DNA from: Neolewinella xylanilytica
Lineage (GTDB): Bacteria > Bacteroidota > Bacteroidia > Chitinophagales > Saprospiraceae
Assembly (NCBI RefSeq): GCF_002934605.1
Contig: NZ_PTJC01000007.1
Coordinates: forward strand, 1-64,000
Direction: 5' to 3'
Length of the DNA: 64,000 nt
The notes under the pieces were generated by a model, which worked only from the letters and a program-made list of their open reading frames with translations, ran no database searches and was not told the DNA's origin. Positions 48,357 to 57,149 of this stretch are shown piece by piece; within the stretch, counting starts at the first letter, position 1; the number at the start of each line of letters is the position of its first letter. The position numbers and the translations under genes were made by a program.

Positions 48357-51300
48357 ATGACACACGATCCGTTTCGGGCCCTTCTGGCCCAACTGCAAAA
48401 ATTGGTTGCGACTTTTGCCTTGGTACTTTGCTTTTCCCCCTTACCTGCACAGCTTCAAGGGACATTCACCATCGGGGGAAACGCCCCGGATTACGCTACG
48501 ATCAACGCGGCGGTAGCGGATCTAATCACCGAGGGCATCGCGGGAGCGGTGGTGTTTAACGTAGCGGAGGGCACTTACGACGAGCAGGTGGAGATAGGGA
48601 AAATCTCCGGCACATCGGCCACCAACACGATTACCTTCCAGCCTATGCCGGGCGTTGTCGGGAAGGTAACCGTGACCTCCCAAGGGAAATACGTGATCCG
48701 GCTAAATAATGCCTCCCACATCCGCCTGCTGGAACTGGAAATTACGGCCACCTCTTTCGACGGCAGGGCGCTGGAGGTGATTAACCAGGCGGACGATTTG
48801 TTAATCGAAGGCAACCAATTATGGGCGGAGGTGGCCGCCCCCGACCCCGACCACGCGGTCCTTTACCTCAAACCGTCGCTGGCCAGTAACATTCGCATTC
48901 GGGGCAATCGGATCACGGGTGCGTCTTACGGAATCTACTTTAGTGGATCGGCTAGCTCCCCACCCACGGGCACGGAGATCACGGGTAACTTGGTGGAGGA
49001 TTTCTTTTATACCGGCGTTTACCTTCAATCACTACAGGGCGGGTCGTTTACCGGGAACAGGATTAGGGGAACGGTTACGTTTTACTATGGTGATTGCGGG
49101 CTCTGCGTGAACAGCTGGAAGGGTACGCCGGCCGCCCCGGTCTTGGTGGCGAACAATTTCATTTCCGTTACGACCAAATCGCTGGCGGTTGGTTTGTCCA
49201 ATGCGGACTATCTCCAGTTCTATCACAACACCGTGAATGCAAGCGGGAACAACGTTCCAGCCTTCGACTTAACCTTCGCAAAGAACGTAGCGGTCAAGAA
49301 CAATATCTTCCAAGCAAGCAAGGAGAAGGCGGTGGTGGTTTACGGTGCCGTTTCGCTAGATATGGACTACAACGACCTCTTCACTGAAGGTACTTACCTG
49401 GGGCGGTGGGAAAATTCAACCGTGACGGACCTGGAGGAATGGCAAAGTACTTCAGGGCAGGGGGCCCACTCCATTAGCATCGATCCCCAATTCACCAGCG
49501 CCCTGGCCGGTGCCGGTGTCGCCGTGTCGGAGGTGACGGCGGATTTTTACGGGGAACTCAGGGGCACCCCCCCCTCCATAGGCGCCGTTGAATATGTAAC
49601 CGACAATGACGGTATCGACAACGATGAGGACAACTGCCCGACTACCTATAATCCCGGCCAGGAGGATTTCGATGGGGACGGCATCGGCGACGTTTGCGAT
49701 ACGGACGACGACAATGACGGGGTGGCGGATACGGGAGATTGCGATCCTTACGATAGTTCCGTCAGTGTGCCGACGACCTTCTACGCCGATGCCGATGCCG
49801 ACGGATTCGGTGATCCCAATGATGCGCAAGAAGCATGCTTCCAGCCCATTGGCTACGTTCGTAATTCCCTGGACTGCGACGACAACGATCCACTGTCCTA
49901 CCCCGGTCAAAGCTGGTACGTTGATCGGGACGGCGACGGCCACCCGGAGGACGTTGTCGCCGCCTGCGCACGGCCCGCTGATGCTTTCTTGGAAACCGAA
50001 CTAACGTCCATAGAAACCGACAACTGCCCCGGGATCGCCAACCCCGATCAGTCCGACACCGACGGAGATGGTGTCGGAGATGCGTGTCAGCCGGGAAGCG
50101 GTACGCTATCCGGATACTGGCTGGAAGCGGAGTGCGGCGTAGTGGGGAGCAACTGGGAAGTGGTAGCTGACAGCGACGCTTCCAACCATGCCTTCGTATA
50201 CGCGCCCGGCCAACGATTTACCGTCCGCCCGCCGGCGGACGTACCCGACAACCGTATCCGCTTTACTGTCGAACGGGCCGAAGCCGGGAGCTATTTCTTG
50301 CACCTCCGCGCCTTTACCCGGAACTCCGGCAAAGATTCATTTTGGATCCGCGCTAACGGTGGCCATTGGATCCGGTGGAACAACATCGATTGCGACCGGA
50401 AATTCAGCTGGGCTACCCTGCCTACTCTTCTGGAACTCTCGGCCGGAAGTAATACCGTCGACATTGCCTTCCGCGAGGGGGGGACCATCATCGATAAACT
50501 CTTCCTGGCCCGGGATCCCACCCAGCCCACCGGATTCGGCGAACCGTCGACGAACTGTTCCATCCTGGCTCCCCAGCCGCCTACGGCCATTGCTACCGCT
50601 TCGGTGACGCAGGGAGCCGCCCCGCTCACGGTACACCTAGATGGTAGCGAGAGCTACGACTACGACGGACAGATCGTACAGTATGCCTGGACCTGGCAAG
50701 GTGGTAGTGCCACCGGTCCGACGCCAACGGTAATTTTTGCCGCCGGGGTCTATACCGTGAAATTGAAGGTGACCGATAATACGGGTAATACCAATACTAC
50801 CAGCCTGGCCCTGAAGGTGACGCTTCCCAGCGGGATACCAAGCTCACCACCCTTTTCCTTCGAAGCGGAATGTACCGTCCGCGACCGCAACTGGAGACTC
50901 AGTGAAAGCACCGAGGCGAGCGGCAATAGGTTTGTCAGTTATACCGGCTGCCGTTGTGAAGGGGAGCCGACGATGCGGCAGGCGGATCAGCACTTGAACT
51001 ACGACTTCGTTAGCCCCCAGGAGGATACCTTTTACCTCTTCTTCCGGCTAGAGGCCCCCGATGTCGGTCGCAACTCCTTTTGGGTACGGGTAGACGGCGG
51101 CAACTGGATCAAGATGTGGCGGGAATCGAATGGTGGTCCACTCCTGACCTCCGGTTTCGAGTGGCGGCGCGTAAACGACGATGCAGATCCGGTATTTTTC
51201 TACCTCGGTCCCGGCAAACACACCGTCACGGTCGCTCCCCGGGAGCCGGGAACCAAGTTAGACAAGATACTTCTCTCGACTACGGATGCCCTTCCCCTCG

Positions 51301-51653
51301 GCACCGGTGCTGCCGCCCAAAATTGCCTGCTGTCCTCGACCTATTCCCTGAGTAAAGCGTCGGGAGAGGAAGTATTTCCCTACGAGGATGCGATGTTTAC
51401 CGCGGCCAGGTTCTCCGTATTCCCTAATCCCGTCACGGACATCGTCACGGTGGAATTGAGCGACGGGTATACGGGAGAGGTCGCCTTTGCCGTCGTGGAT
51501 GCCCTGGGTCGCCAAGTACGCCACCTGCGCCGTTACAAGGAGGACCGTACTTTACGCAGCGAGCTTTCCGTGGAGGATCTGCCGCACGGCATCTACTACC
51601 TCCAACTGCTTCAGGGTCAGTGCCAGACGATCGAACGCTTCGTAAAGCAGTGA
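48357..51653 (+). CDS. Secreted beta-helix protein with TSP3 repeats, PKD domain and T9SS sorting domain
   Basis: Large secreted protein (1098 aa). A signal peptide (about 1-31) precedes a right-handed parallel beta-helix (about 35-375, repeated RIRGNRITG- and LQFYHNTVNA-type coils), the fold of polysaccharide lyases and adhesins. Two acidic calcium-binding blocks, thrombospondin type 3-like (DEDNCPTTYNPGQEDFDGDG near 418, DNCPGIANPDQSDTDGDG near 555), follow. Then come module A (about 587-740, YWLEAECGVV), a PKD domain (about 745-820), module B (about 835-980, FSFEAECTVR) and a type A sorting domain (last 85 residues, FPNPVTDIVTVEL) for type IX secretion. Modules A and B also occur in the protein at 53462. 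Confidence 0.85.
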   Translation: MTHDPFRALLAQLQKLVATFALVLCFSPLPAQLQGTFTIGGNAPDYATINAAVADLITEGIAGAVVFNVAEGTYDEQVEIGKISGTSATNTITFQPMPGVVGKVTVTSQGKYVIRLNNASHIRLLELEITATSFDGRALEVINQADDLLIEGNQLWAEVAAPDPDHAVLYLKPSLASNIRIRGNRITGASYGIYFSGSASSPPTGTEITGNLVEDFFYTGVYLQSLQGGSFTGNRIRGTVTFYYGDCGLCVNSWKGTPAAPVLVANNFISVTTKSLAVGLSNADYLQFYHNTVNASGNNVPAFDLTFAKNVAVKNNIFQASKEKAVVVYGAVSLDMDYNDLFTEGTYLGRWENSTVTDLEEWQSTSGQGAHSISIDPQFTSALAGAGVAVSEVTADFYGELRGTPPSIGAVEYVTDNDGIDNDEDNCPTTYNPGQEDFDGDGIGDVCDTDDDNDGVADTGDCDPYDSSVSVPTTFYADADADGFGDPNDAQEACFQPIGYVRNSLDCDDNDPLSYPGQSWYVDRDGDGHPEDVVAACARPADAFLETELTSIETDNCPGIANPDQSDTDGDGVGDACQPGSGTLSGYWLEAECGVVGSNWEVVADSDASNHAFVYAPGQRFTVRPPADVPDNRIRFTVERAEAGSYFLHLRAFTRNSGKDSFWIRANGGHWIRWNNIDCDRKFSWATLPTLLELSAGSNTVDIAFREGGTIIDKLFLARDPTQPTGFGEPSTNCSILAPQPPTAIATASVTQGAAPLTVHLDGSESYDYDGQIVQYAWTWQGGSATGPTPTVIFAAGVYTVKLKVTDNTGNTNTTSLALKVTLPSGIPSSPPFSFEAECTVRDRNWRLSESTEASGNRFVSYTGCRCEGEPTMRQADQHLNYDFVSPQEDTFYLFFRLEAPDVGRNSFWVRVDGGNWIKMWRESNGGPLLTSGFEWRRVNDDADPVFFYLGPGKHTVTVAPREPGTKLDKILLSTTDALPLGTGAAAQNCLLSSTYSLSKASGEEVFPYEDAMFTAARFSVFPNPVTDIVTVELSDGYTGEVAFAVVDALGRQVRHLRRYKEDRTLRSELSVEDLPHGIYYLQLLQGQCQTIERFVKQ

Positions 51654-51856
51654 TCGAACCTTCGAAGCCACGGCCAAGTGGCGGAATCTTTGGATGTGGG
51701 CCCTTATCGTGTTCGGCAGACGATTCTCGGATGAGCGCGTGTTCCCTTTCGTAGCCGGTCCGTGGTACCGGAACGGCGAAGGACGGCGGCGGAGCGCTGG
51801 AAAATAATGCCGATCAGGCCGGAATAGGTGCCAAGCCCTACGTCCAGGCGACCGCC

Positions 51857-53230
51857 TTATCTCAATTTCATCTCCACCGGGTCCCACTCGACGACCCGCC
51901 GGTCGAAGTAGCTCAGGTTCGCGGCCAGCGACGGGGCGGCGGCACGGAAACCGAAGGCGCCGTCTTCCACCACCTTACCGCCGTTCCGGATGGCCTCGAA
52001 CCAGTTGCCGAAGTGGTGCACGTGGTCGCTGTATCCCTCCGGCGTGCGGTAGGTCCATTCCTCGGGGCCGACCACGGTGGGCGCTACGGGCGGGTACTGA
52101 TCGCGGTACCAGGTTTCGAACTCCTCGCGGGTAGCCTCGGGGAAGGTATTGTAGGTGTCCCAACCGCCGTAGCCGGGTGCGGTGGGGAGCGTTTTACGCC
52201 TTAGGGTTAGCGCACTACCGGTGACCTCCAGGCTGCCCTCGGTGCCGACGAAGCGGGTGCGCGAGCCACCCCCGCCGCCGTCGACGAAGTTGACCCGCAG
52301 CTGCATATTGAAGGCCGGGTGGCTATCCTGCTCGCCGTAGTCGCAGCTGGCGATGAATACGTCGGGCACGTCACGGCCGTCCTTCCAGTAGCGCAGACCG
52401 CCGGTGGAGTAGATCCGCTCGGGCCCGAGGGAATCCAGGATGCGGTGGCTGCCGGAAAAGAGGTGGACGAAGAGGTCGCCGGCCACCCCCGTTCCGTAAT
52501 CGCGGTAGTTGCGCCAGCGGAAGAAGCGTTGGGCGTCGAAGGGAAGGGCTCCGGTATCCTTGAGGAAGGTGTCCCAATCGACGGTCTCCGGGGAGGCATC
52601 GCGGGGGATGGAGTACTGCCAGGCGCCCAGCGCGTCGAAGCGGTCGTTGAAGGTTTCTACCAGTACCAGCTGCCCAAGGTCGCCACGGCGGTAGATTTCC
52701 CGGGCCTGTTCGGTCAGGATGGAACTGACGCGCTGGCTGCCCACGATCAGGATGCCCGGATTGCGCGCTTCCGCGTCGAGCACCGCCCGGCCCTCCGCCA
52801 ATTGCTGGACCATTGGTTTCTCGCAGTAGACGTGCTTCCCCGCGTCGAGGGCTTCGATGGTGATGGTGTCGTGCCAGTGGTCGGGGGTGGCTACGATGAC
52901 TGCATCCACGTCCGGTCGGGCCAGTATCTCCCGGTAATCACGGGTCAGAAAGGGATCGGCCCCGTAAACTTCCCGGAAACGTTCCAGGTGGCCGGTGTAC
53001 AGATCGCAGGCCGCTACCAGCTCCACGTTCGGGTGCCGAAGGGCCGCGGCCAAATCGCTGAAACCCTGGATACCGAGGCCGATGCAGGCCAGGTTGATGC
53101 GGTCGTTGGGGGCCGGGCGAGCGGGCGGGGCGGGCAAGGTCTGCGCGACGGCGGCGTCCGTCAGTAACGGCGCGGCAAGCAATCCGGTGGAAAGTTGGCG
53201 CAAAAAGCGCCGGCGGGTACGGGTGGGCAT
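51857..53230 (-). CDS. Tat-exported Gfo/Idh/MocA family oxidoreductase
   Basis: Predicted NAD(P)-dependent dehydrogenase (457 aa) with a Tat-like signal, RTRRRFLRQLSTGLLAAPLL, typical of the Bacteroidota group that acts on sugars in the periplasm. The Rossmann motif GLGIQG follows the signal by about 30 residues, ATPDHWHDTITIEAL and the EKPMVQQ block mark the family, and GGGGSRTRFVGTEGSLEV closes the substrate domain. The ATG at 53230 is chosen because it starts the signal; 33 upstream residues would be out of place. It stands alone between two large T9SS proteins; its substrate is not known. Confidence 0.87.
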   Translation of the reverse strand: MPTRTRRRFLRQLSTGLLAAPLLTDAAVAQTLPAPPARPAPNDRINLACIGLGIQGFSDLAAALRHPNVELVAACDLYTGHLERFREVYGADPFLTRDYREILARPDVDAVIVATPDHWHDTITIEALDAGKHVYCEKPMVQQLAEGRAVLDAEARNPGILIVGSQRVSSILTEQAREIYRRGDLGQLVLVETFNDRFDALGAWQYSIPRDASPETVDWDTFLKDTGALPFDAQRFFRWRNYRDYGTGVAGDLFVHLFSGSHRILDSLGPERIYSTGGLRYWKDGRDVPDVFIASCDYGEQDSHPAFNMQLRVNFVDGGGGGSRTRFVGTEGSLEVTGSALTLRRKTLPTAPGYGGWDTYNTFPEATREEFETWYRDQYPPVAPTVVGPEEWTYRTPEGYSDHVHHFGNWFEAIRNGGKVVEDGAFGFRAAAPSLAANLSYFDRRVVEWDPVEMKLR

Positions 53231-53327
53231 ACGGGAAATACTTAAAAGCGCGGACCCGCATGCCTCGGTTCGATGGCTGCAACCGCAGGGAAAACCATCG
53301 GTGGGCGGCGGCGCGCGGGAGCGGAGC

Positions 53328-53342
53328 AAATTACGCTAATTT
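53328..53342 (-). promoter_or_regulatory. Perfect inverted repeat upstream of the Gfo gene
   Basis: AAATTA (53328-53333), CGC, TAATTT (53337-53342) form a 6-bp inverted repeat with a 3-nt spacer, about 98 nt before the Gfo start. It stands out as AT-rich in GC-rich sequence. It could be a regulator site. Confidence 0.35.
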
Positions 53343-53405
53343 CCGGGCGTTCCCACGGTCCGTCGGCCAACTCCCACCGTTGGGTAGGGTCGCTTGCTAC
53401 GAAAA

Positions 53406-53438
53406 GAGGGGCCGGCACCCTTATGGCGCCGACCCCTC
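53406..53438 (-). terminator. Hairpin after the large T9SS protein gene
   Basis: GAGGGGCCGGC (53406-53416) and GCCGACCCCTC (53428-53438) pair with one mismatch, 24 nt past the stop codon on the minus strand. The loop is 11 nt. Confidence 0.5.
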
Positions 53439-53461
53439 GGAGTGGTAAATCAACTAGCCGA

Positions 53462-56400
53462 TTACATCCGCACAAACCGTTGCAAGGACTGGCAATCGCC
53501 CTCCAGTATGCGCAGGAAATAGGGGCCGGCCGGCAGCTCGGCCACCGAAAACTCCGTGCGGAAGTATTGGTCCTCCTTATTGCCGGTACGCTGGCGGACC
53601 GTACGGCCCATCATATCCGTTACCGTCATATTGACTTCACCCACGTAGCCATCGGTCAGCTCCACCGTCAGCCGGTCCACGGTGGGGTTCGGGTAGACCG
53701 CTACGGGCTCGGTGGCGAATAGCGCATCGTCGTACACTACCGCTCCCTGCCGCAGGGATGCCAGGTCCTGCGATTTAGCCTCGGTGCAGTTGGTGGCCAT
53801 ATCACCCTCACCGGTGGGTAGTACGTCATACGGGCTCAGGATCACTTTGTCCAGTTTGGTGCCGGGTTCGCGGGGGGCAATGGTGATGGTATGCTTGCCC
53901 GGGTCGAGGTCGAAGGAAACTTCCCGGGTGTCGTCGTTTACCTTCCGCCATTCCATGCCGCTGGTCAGCAGGTGGCTTCCATCGGCTTCCTTCCACATCT
54001 TGATCCAGTCACCGTCGTCTACCCGTACCCAGAAGGAGTTGCGTCCGACGTTCGGGGTGCCGATACGGAGAAACAAGTAGTAGGTATCGGAGGTGGTGGT
54101 GGTCAGGTTGAAGTGGAGGAAATTTTCGGATTTCTGCCGTTGGGGTTCCTCGATGCACCGGCAGCCGGTAAAGGCAACGAACAGGTTCTCACTGGCGTCG
54201 GTGTCCGCGAAGAGCCGCCAGAGGTTGCTGCGATCGGCGCACTCGGCTTCGAATACGAAGGGCGGCGGCGGGGCGATATCCTTGTCACATACGTCTCCCA
54301 CTCCGTCGCCGTCGTAATCCTCCTGTCCGGCATTGACGACATCGGGGCAGTTGTCCGTTCCGTCGAGTACGCCGTCGCCGTCGGTATCGGCGGTCGGGTC
54401 GAGGACGCGGAGGGATACGATGTCGGTATCCTGGTCACCCTGGTCGTCGGTGACGGTAAGGGTGATGGCGTACCTACCGGGTGCGAAGGTTACCTGGGTG
54501 GTCATGCCGCTCGCGCTGCCTCCGCCCCAGTTCCAGGAATAGTCGGCGATGGTGCCGTCGGGGTCGTAGCTTTCGCTGGCGTCCAGGTCTACCGTCAGCG
54601 GGCCGATGCCACCCGACGGATCGGCGGAGATGAGGGCTACGGGGGCCTGGTTGACGGGGGAACCGCAATTGGTGGCATCGCTACCGAAACCGGTGGGCAT
54701 GGTAGCGGCTTTGGCCAGATACACTTTGTCGAGCAGGGTTTTTCCCTCCCGGTAAGCAAAGTCGATGGTGTTGGTTCCGGCGGTCAGCTGTAGCGAATCG
54801 GGGAAGGTGGCCCAGCTGAAGTCCTGCCCGCACTCGATGGCGTTCCACTTGATCCACGATCCGCCGTTCGCGCGAATCCAGTACGAATCGCGATCCGATT
54901 TAGGAGCGAACAGCCGGACCATCATGGTGTAGTATCCCGCCTCAGCCTTTTCCACCGTGAAGCGAACGCGGGTGTCGGGAATGTCCCGCGGCGGATTGCT
55001 GACCGAGCGTTTCCCCGGAGCGTAGATGTACGTTTGTCCGGAGGCTGCGTTATCGCTGACGGACTTCCAGTAAGTGCCTACTTCGGCGCATTCGGCTTCC
55101 AGCCAGAAGGAGGCATAGCTGGTGCCGCCGGGGTCGTCGCCGGTCACCTCGAGTTGCCACATTTGTCTGGGCACGGCGGGCACGTTCTGATGGTGATAGA
55201 TATCCTGCGCCTCTACCGTGACGGTGTGGGTACCCACGTCGCCGGCGGCGGGGGTGCCGCTAAGCACGGCCGTGCCGTCGCCGTTGTCGGTAATCGTCAG
55301 CCAGCCGGGAAGGCCCAGTCCCAGGATTTCCAGGGCGTCACCGAAGTCAATGTCGGGGTCGATGGCCTCGATGAGGTAGGTATACAGTACGCCGACGGTT
55401 GCGGTCGTTTCCGGAGTGCTGGTGAAGACTGGGGTGGTGTTGACGAGAATGGCCACTTCGTGAGTGTTGGTCTCGCTAAAGCTGTCCTCCGCTTTGAATA
55501 CTACGTGCTGGTGTCCCCACTGTGCTTGGGTAGGTGTCCAGCTGAAGACCGTAGCGGTAGGGTTGGCGGCCGGCGTGGGGAGGGCGGGCGTGAGCGTCGC
55601 CCCGAGGCTGGTGAAATCATCGCCGGACACCTTGTGGATCGCCTCGGTAATGGAAACCGGATCGGCGGGGTCGAGATCGGAGGCCTGCACCGTGAAGGTC
55701 ACTTCCTCGCCGGGGGTGACTACGTTGTGGGTGCTGGTGGCCGGCGTCGGGGGAACGTCGAAGGTAGGCCGCTGGCTGACCACGATGGAAACGTTGGTCG
55801 ACGTTTGGGTGCCGCCGTTATCCGTAGCGGTGATGTTGATGACGTTGGTCCCGATGTCACTGAGGGCCGGCGTCCAACTAAAGGTGGAGCTTACGGGGTT
55901 CGCGGTAGTCGGCAGGCCGGGGGTAAAGGTGCTGCCGCGGGGGGAGCCGACCGCGTTAAGGGTGACCGTACTGCTGGGGTCGGGGTCACTGGCCCGAACG
56001 GAGAAGTTCACGGGCTGGCCGGGGCCGACGAAGATCACGCTGTTATCCGGCGGGGTAATGGCGTAGTCGAAAGCCGGCGGCGCGGAGGATTCTACCACCC
56101 GCACGAGAAAATCGACCATCGTCATACTCTTGGGATTGCCGTTGTTGTCCAGATCCTCTACCACGACGATGACCACGAACAGGTCGCCCACGGAGGCTCC
56201 GCCGGTGTTCAACGTGACCGTACCACTTGGCGTAACCGTCTGTCCGGAAATATTTCCGCTACGGTATTCACTGGCCGTGGGCATGCGGTAGCGGAGGGGA
56301 TCGCCATCCGGATCCGTGGCCGGCAGGAAGAAACTGCTGCTGGTGCCTCCCACCAGGTTAACGATCGGGGAGATTGCCGTGATCGGAGAATCGTTGCCGA

Positions 56401-56896
56401 AGTTCGTGCCCGTTAGGTCCACGATCGTTTGCCCGTACCAGTCGCCCTGGGGCGCGTTGGCAAGTCCGGCAATGCGGCAGCAGCCAAAGAAAAAGGCGGT
56501 GTATTCCGCGGCGGAGGCATACGTGTGGGTAACGGTGGTCTCACCGAAGAACCAGTCTTCGGTCGGGTTGACGGCGGTGACCGTCAACTGAAAATTTTGG
56601 AACGCCCCGTCACCGAAGTAAATGGCGTCCACGAACTGCGGCGTGGTACTGCCGACGGAAGGTATCCCGGGGAAACCGTACCCGACGGACATTCGCCACG
56701 ATTGCTGGATTTTAAATTCCACCGTAGTTCCCCCTAGGTGGCGCCAGCTGATCGAGCCATATCGGAAGTGGGTCGCTTGCAGCGAAAGGCTGCCCAGCAA
56801 CAGGAAGAGGAGCAGCAGGTGAAGAATCGGTTTGCGGAGCGGGGCGTAGTCACCACGGGTGACGCGCCGGAAAAATGGGTAGTGTGTAGGTAACAT
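53462..56896 (-). CDS. Large secreted protein with Ig/cadherin-like repeats, PKD domain and T9SS sorting domain
   Basis: A 1144-residue surface or secreted protein. A signal peptide (about 1-42, with LLLLFLLLGSLSLQA) is followed by an N-terminal beta-rich domain (THFRYGSISWRHLGG), then Ig/cadherin-like repeats (about 230-580: FSVRASDPDPSSTVTLNAVGSP, FTVQASDLDPADPVS, putative Ig dystroglycan-like). Next comes module A (about 595-750, FWLEAECAEV), a PKD domain (about 755-830), an acidic TSP3-like block (DGTDNCPDVVNAGQEDYDGDG near 840), module B (about 875-1025) and a type A sorting domain in the last 85 residues. The start at 56896 opens the signal. The shared A-PKD-B order links it to the protein at 48357. 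Confidence 0.87.
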   Translation of the reverse strand: MLPTHYPFFRRVTRGDYAPLRKPILHLLLLFLLLGSLSLQATHFRYGSISWRHLGGTTVEFKIQQSWRMSVGYGFPGIPSVGSTTPQFVDAIYFGDGAFQNFQLTVTAVNPTEDWFFGETTVTHTYASAAEYTAFFFGCCRIAGLANAPQGDWYGQTIVDLTGTNFGNDSPITAISPIVNLVGGTSSSFFLPATDPDGDPLRYRMPTASEYRSGNISGQTVTPSGTVTLNTGGASVGDLFVVIVVVEDLDNNGNPKSMTMVDFLVRVVESSAPPAFDYAITPPDNSVIFVGPGQPVNFSVRASDPDPSSTVTLNAVGSPRGSTFTPGLPTTANPVSSTFSWTPALSDIGTNVINITATDNGGTQTSTNVSIVVSQRPTFDVPPTPATSTHNVVTPGEEVTFTVQASDLDPADPVSITEAIHKVSGDDFTSLGATLTPALPTPAANPTATVFSWTPTQAQWGHQHVVFKAEDSFSETNTHEVAILVNTTPVFTSTPETTATVGVLYTYLIEAIDPDIDFGDALEILGLGLPGWLTITDNGDGTAVLSGTPAAGDVGTHTVTVEAQDIYHHQNVPAVPRQMWQLEVTGDDPGGTSYASFWLEAECAEVGTYWKSVSDNAASGQTYIYAPGKRSVSNPPRDIPDTRVRFTVEKAEAGYYTMMVRLFAPKSDRDSYWIRANGGSWIKWNAIECGQDFSWATFPDSLQLTAGTNTIDFAYREGKTLLDKVYLAKAATMPTGFGSDATNCGSPVNQAPVALISADPSGGIGPLTVDLDASESYDPDGTIADYSWNWGGGSASGMTTQVTFAPGRYAITLTVTDDQGDQDTDIVSLRVLDPTADTDGDGVLDGTDNCPDVVNAGQEDYDGDGVGDVCDKDIAPPPPFVFEAECADRSNLWRLFADTDASENLFVAFTGCRCIEEPQRQKSENFLHFNLTTTTSDTYYLFLRIGTPNVGRNSFWVRVDDGDWIKMWKEADGSHLLTSGMEWRKVNDDTREVSFDLDPGKHTITIAPREPGTKLDKVILSPYDVLPTGEGDMATNCTEAKSQDLASLRQGAVVYDDALFATEPVAVYPNPTVDRLTVELTDGYVGEVNMTVTDMMGRTVRQRTGNKEDQYFRTEFSVAELPAGPYFLRILEGDCQSLQRFVRM

Positions 56897-57032
56897 GCTG
56901 TGTTGTTGAATAGTGTGAAAAGGAGACCAGGATGCGGACCTGGTCGTCAGCAGGGTATTTGTACCGCTGCCACGGCGTTTGTTACCGGGATGGATGGGTA
57001 TTTTGATCCCTATTTCTGGGTATTTAAACAGG

Positions 57033-57050
57033 CTCCCGCGCGCCGGCGCC
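57033..57050 (+). repeat. Intergenic repeat copy (CTCCCGCGCGCCGGCGCC)
   Basis: Its 16-base core TCCCGCGCGCCGGCGC is identical to that at 7015-7030. It lies between the helicase stop and the large T9SS gene start. Confidence 0.45.
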
Positions 57051-57149
57051 ATCCTTGTCGTAGGCGGGCATGATTACCTGATCGTCGCTGCGCTATTCCC
57101 CGGTTCAAGGGGTCGAGGGATCCGCTGAACGCCGTGGGCTTAGGGGGAC

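Noticed and set aside
55034-56416. 460-codon open frame on the plus strand
   Set aside because: It lies opposite the T9SS protein gene, is dominated by Gly/Val/Arg, and shows no domain.
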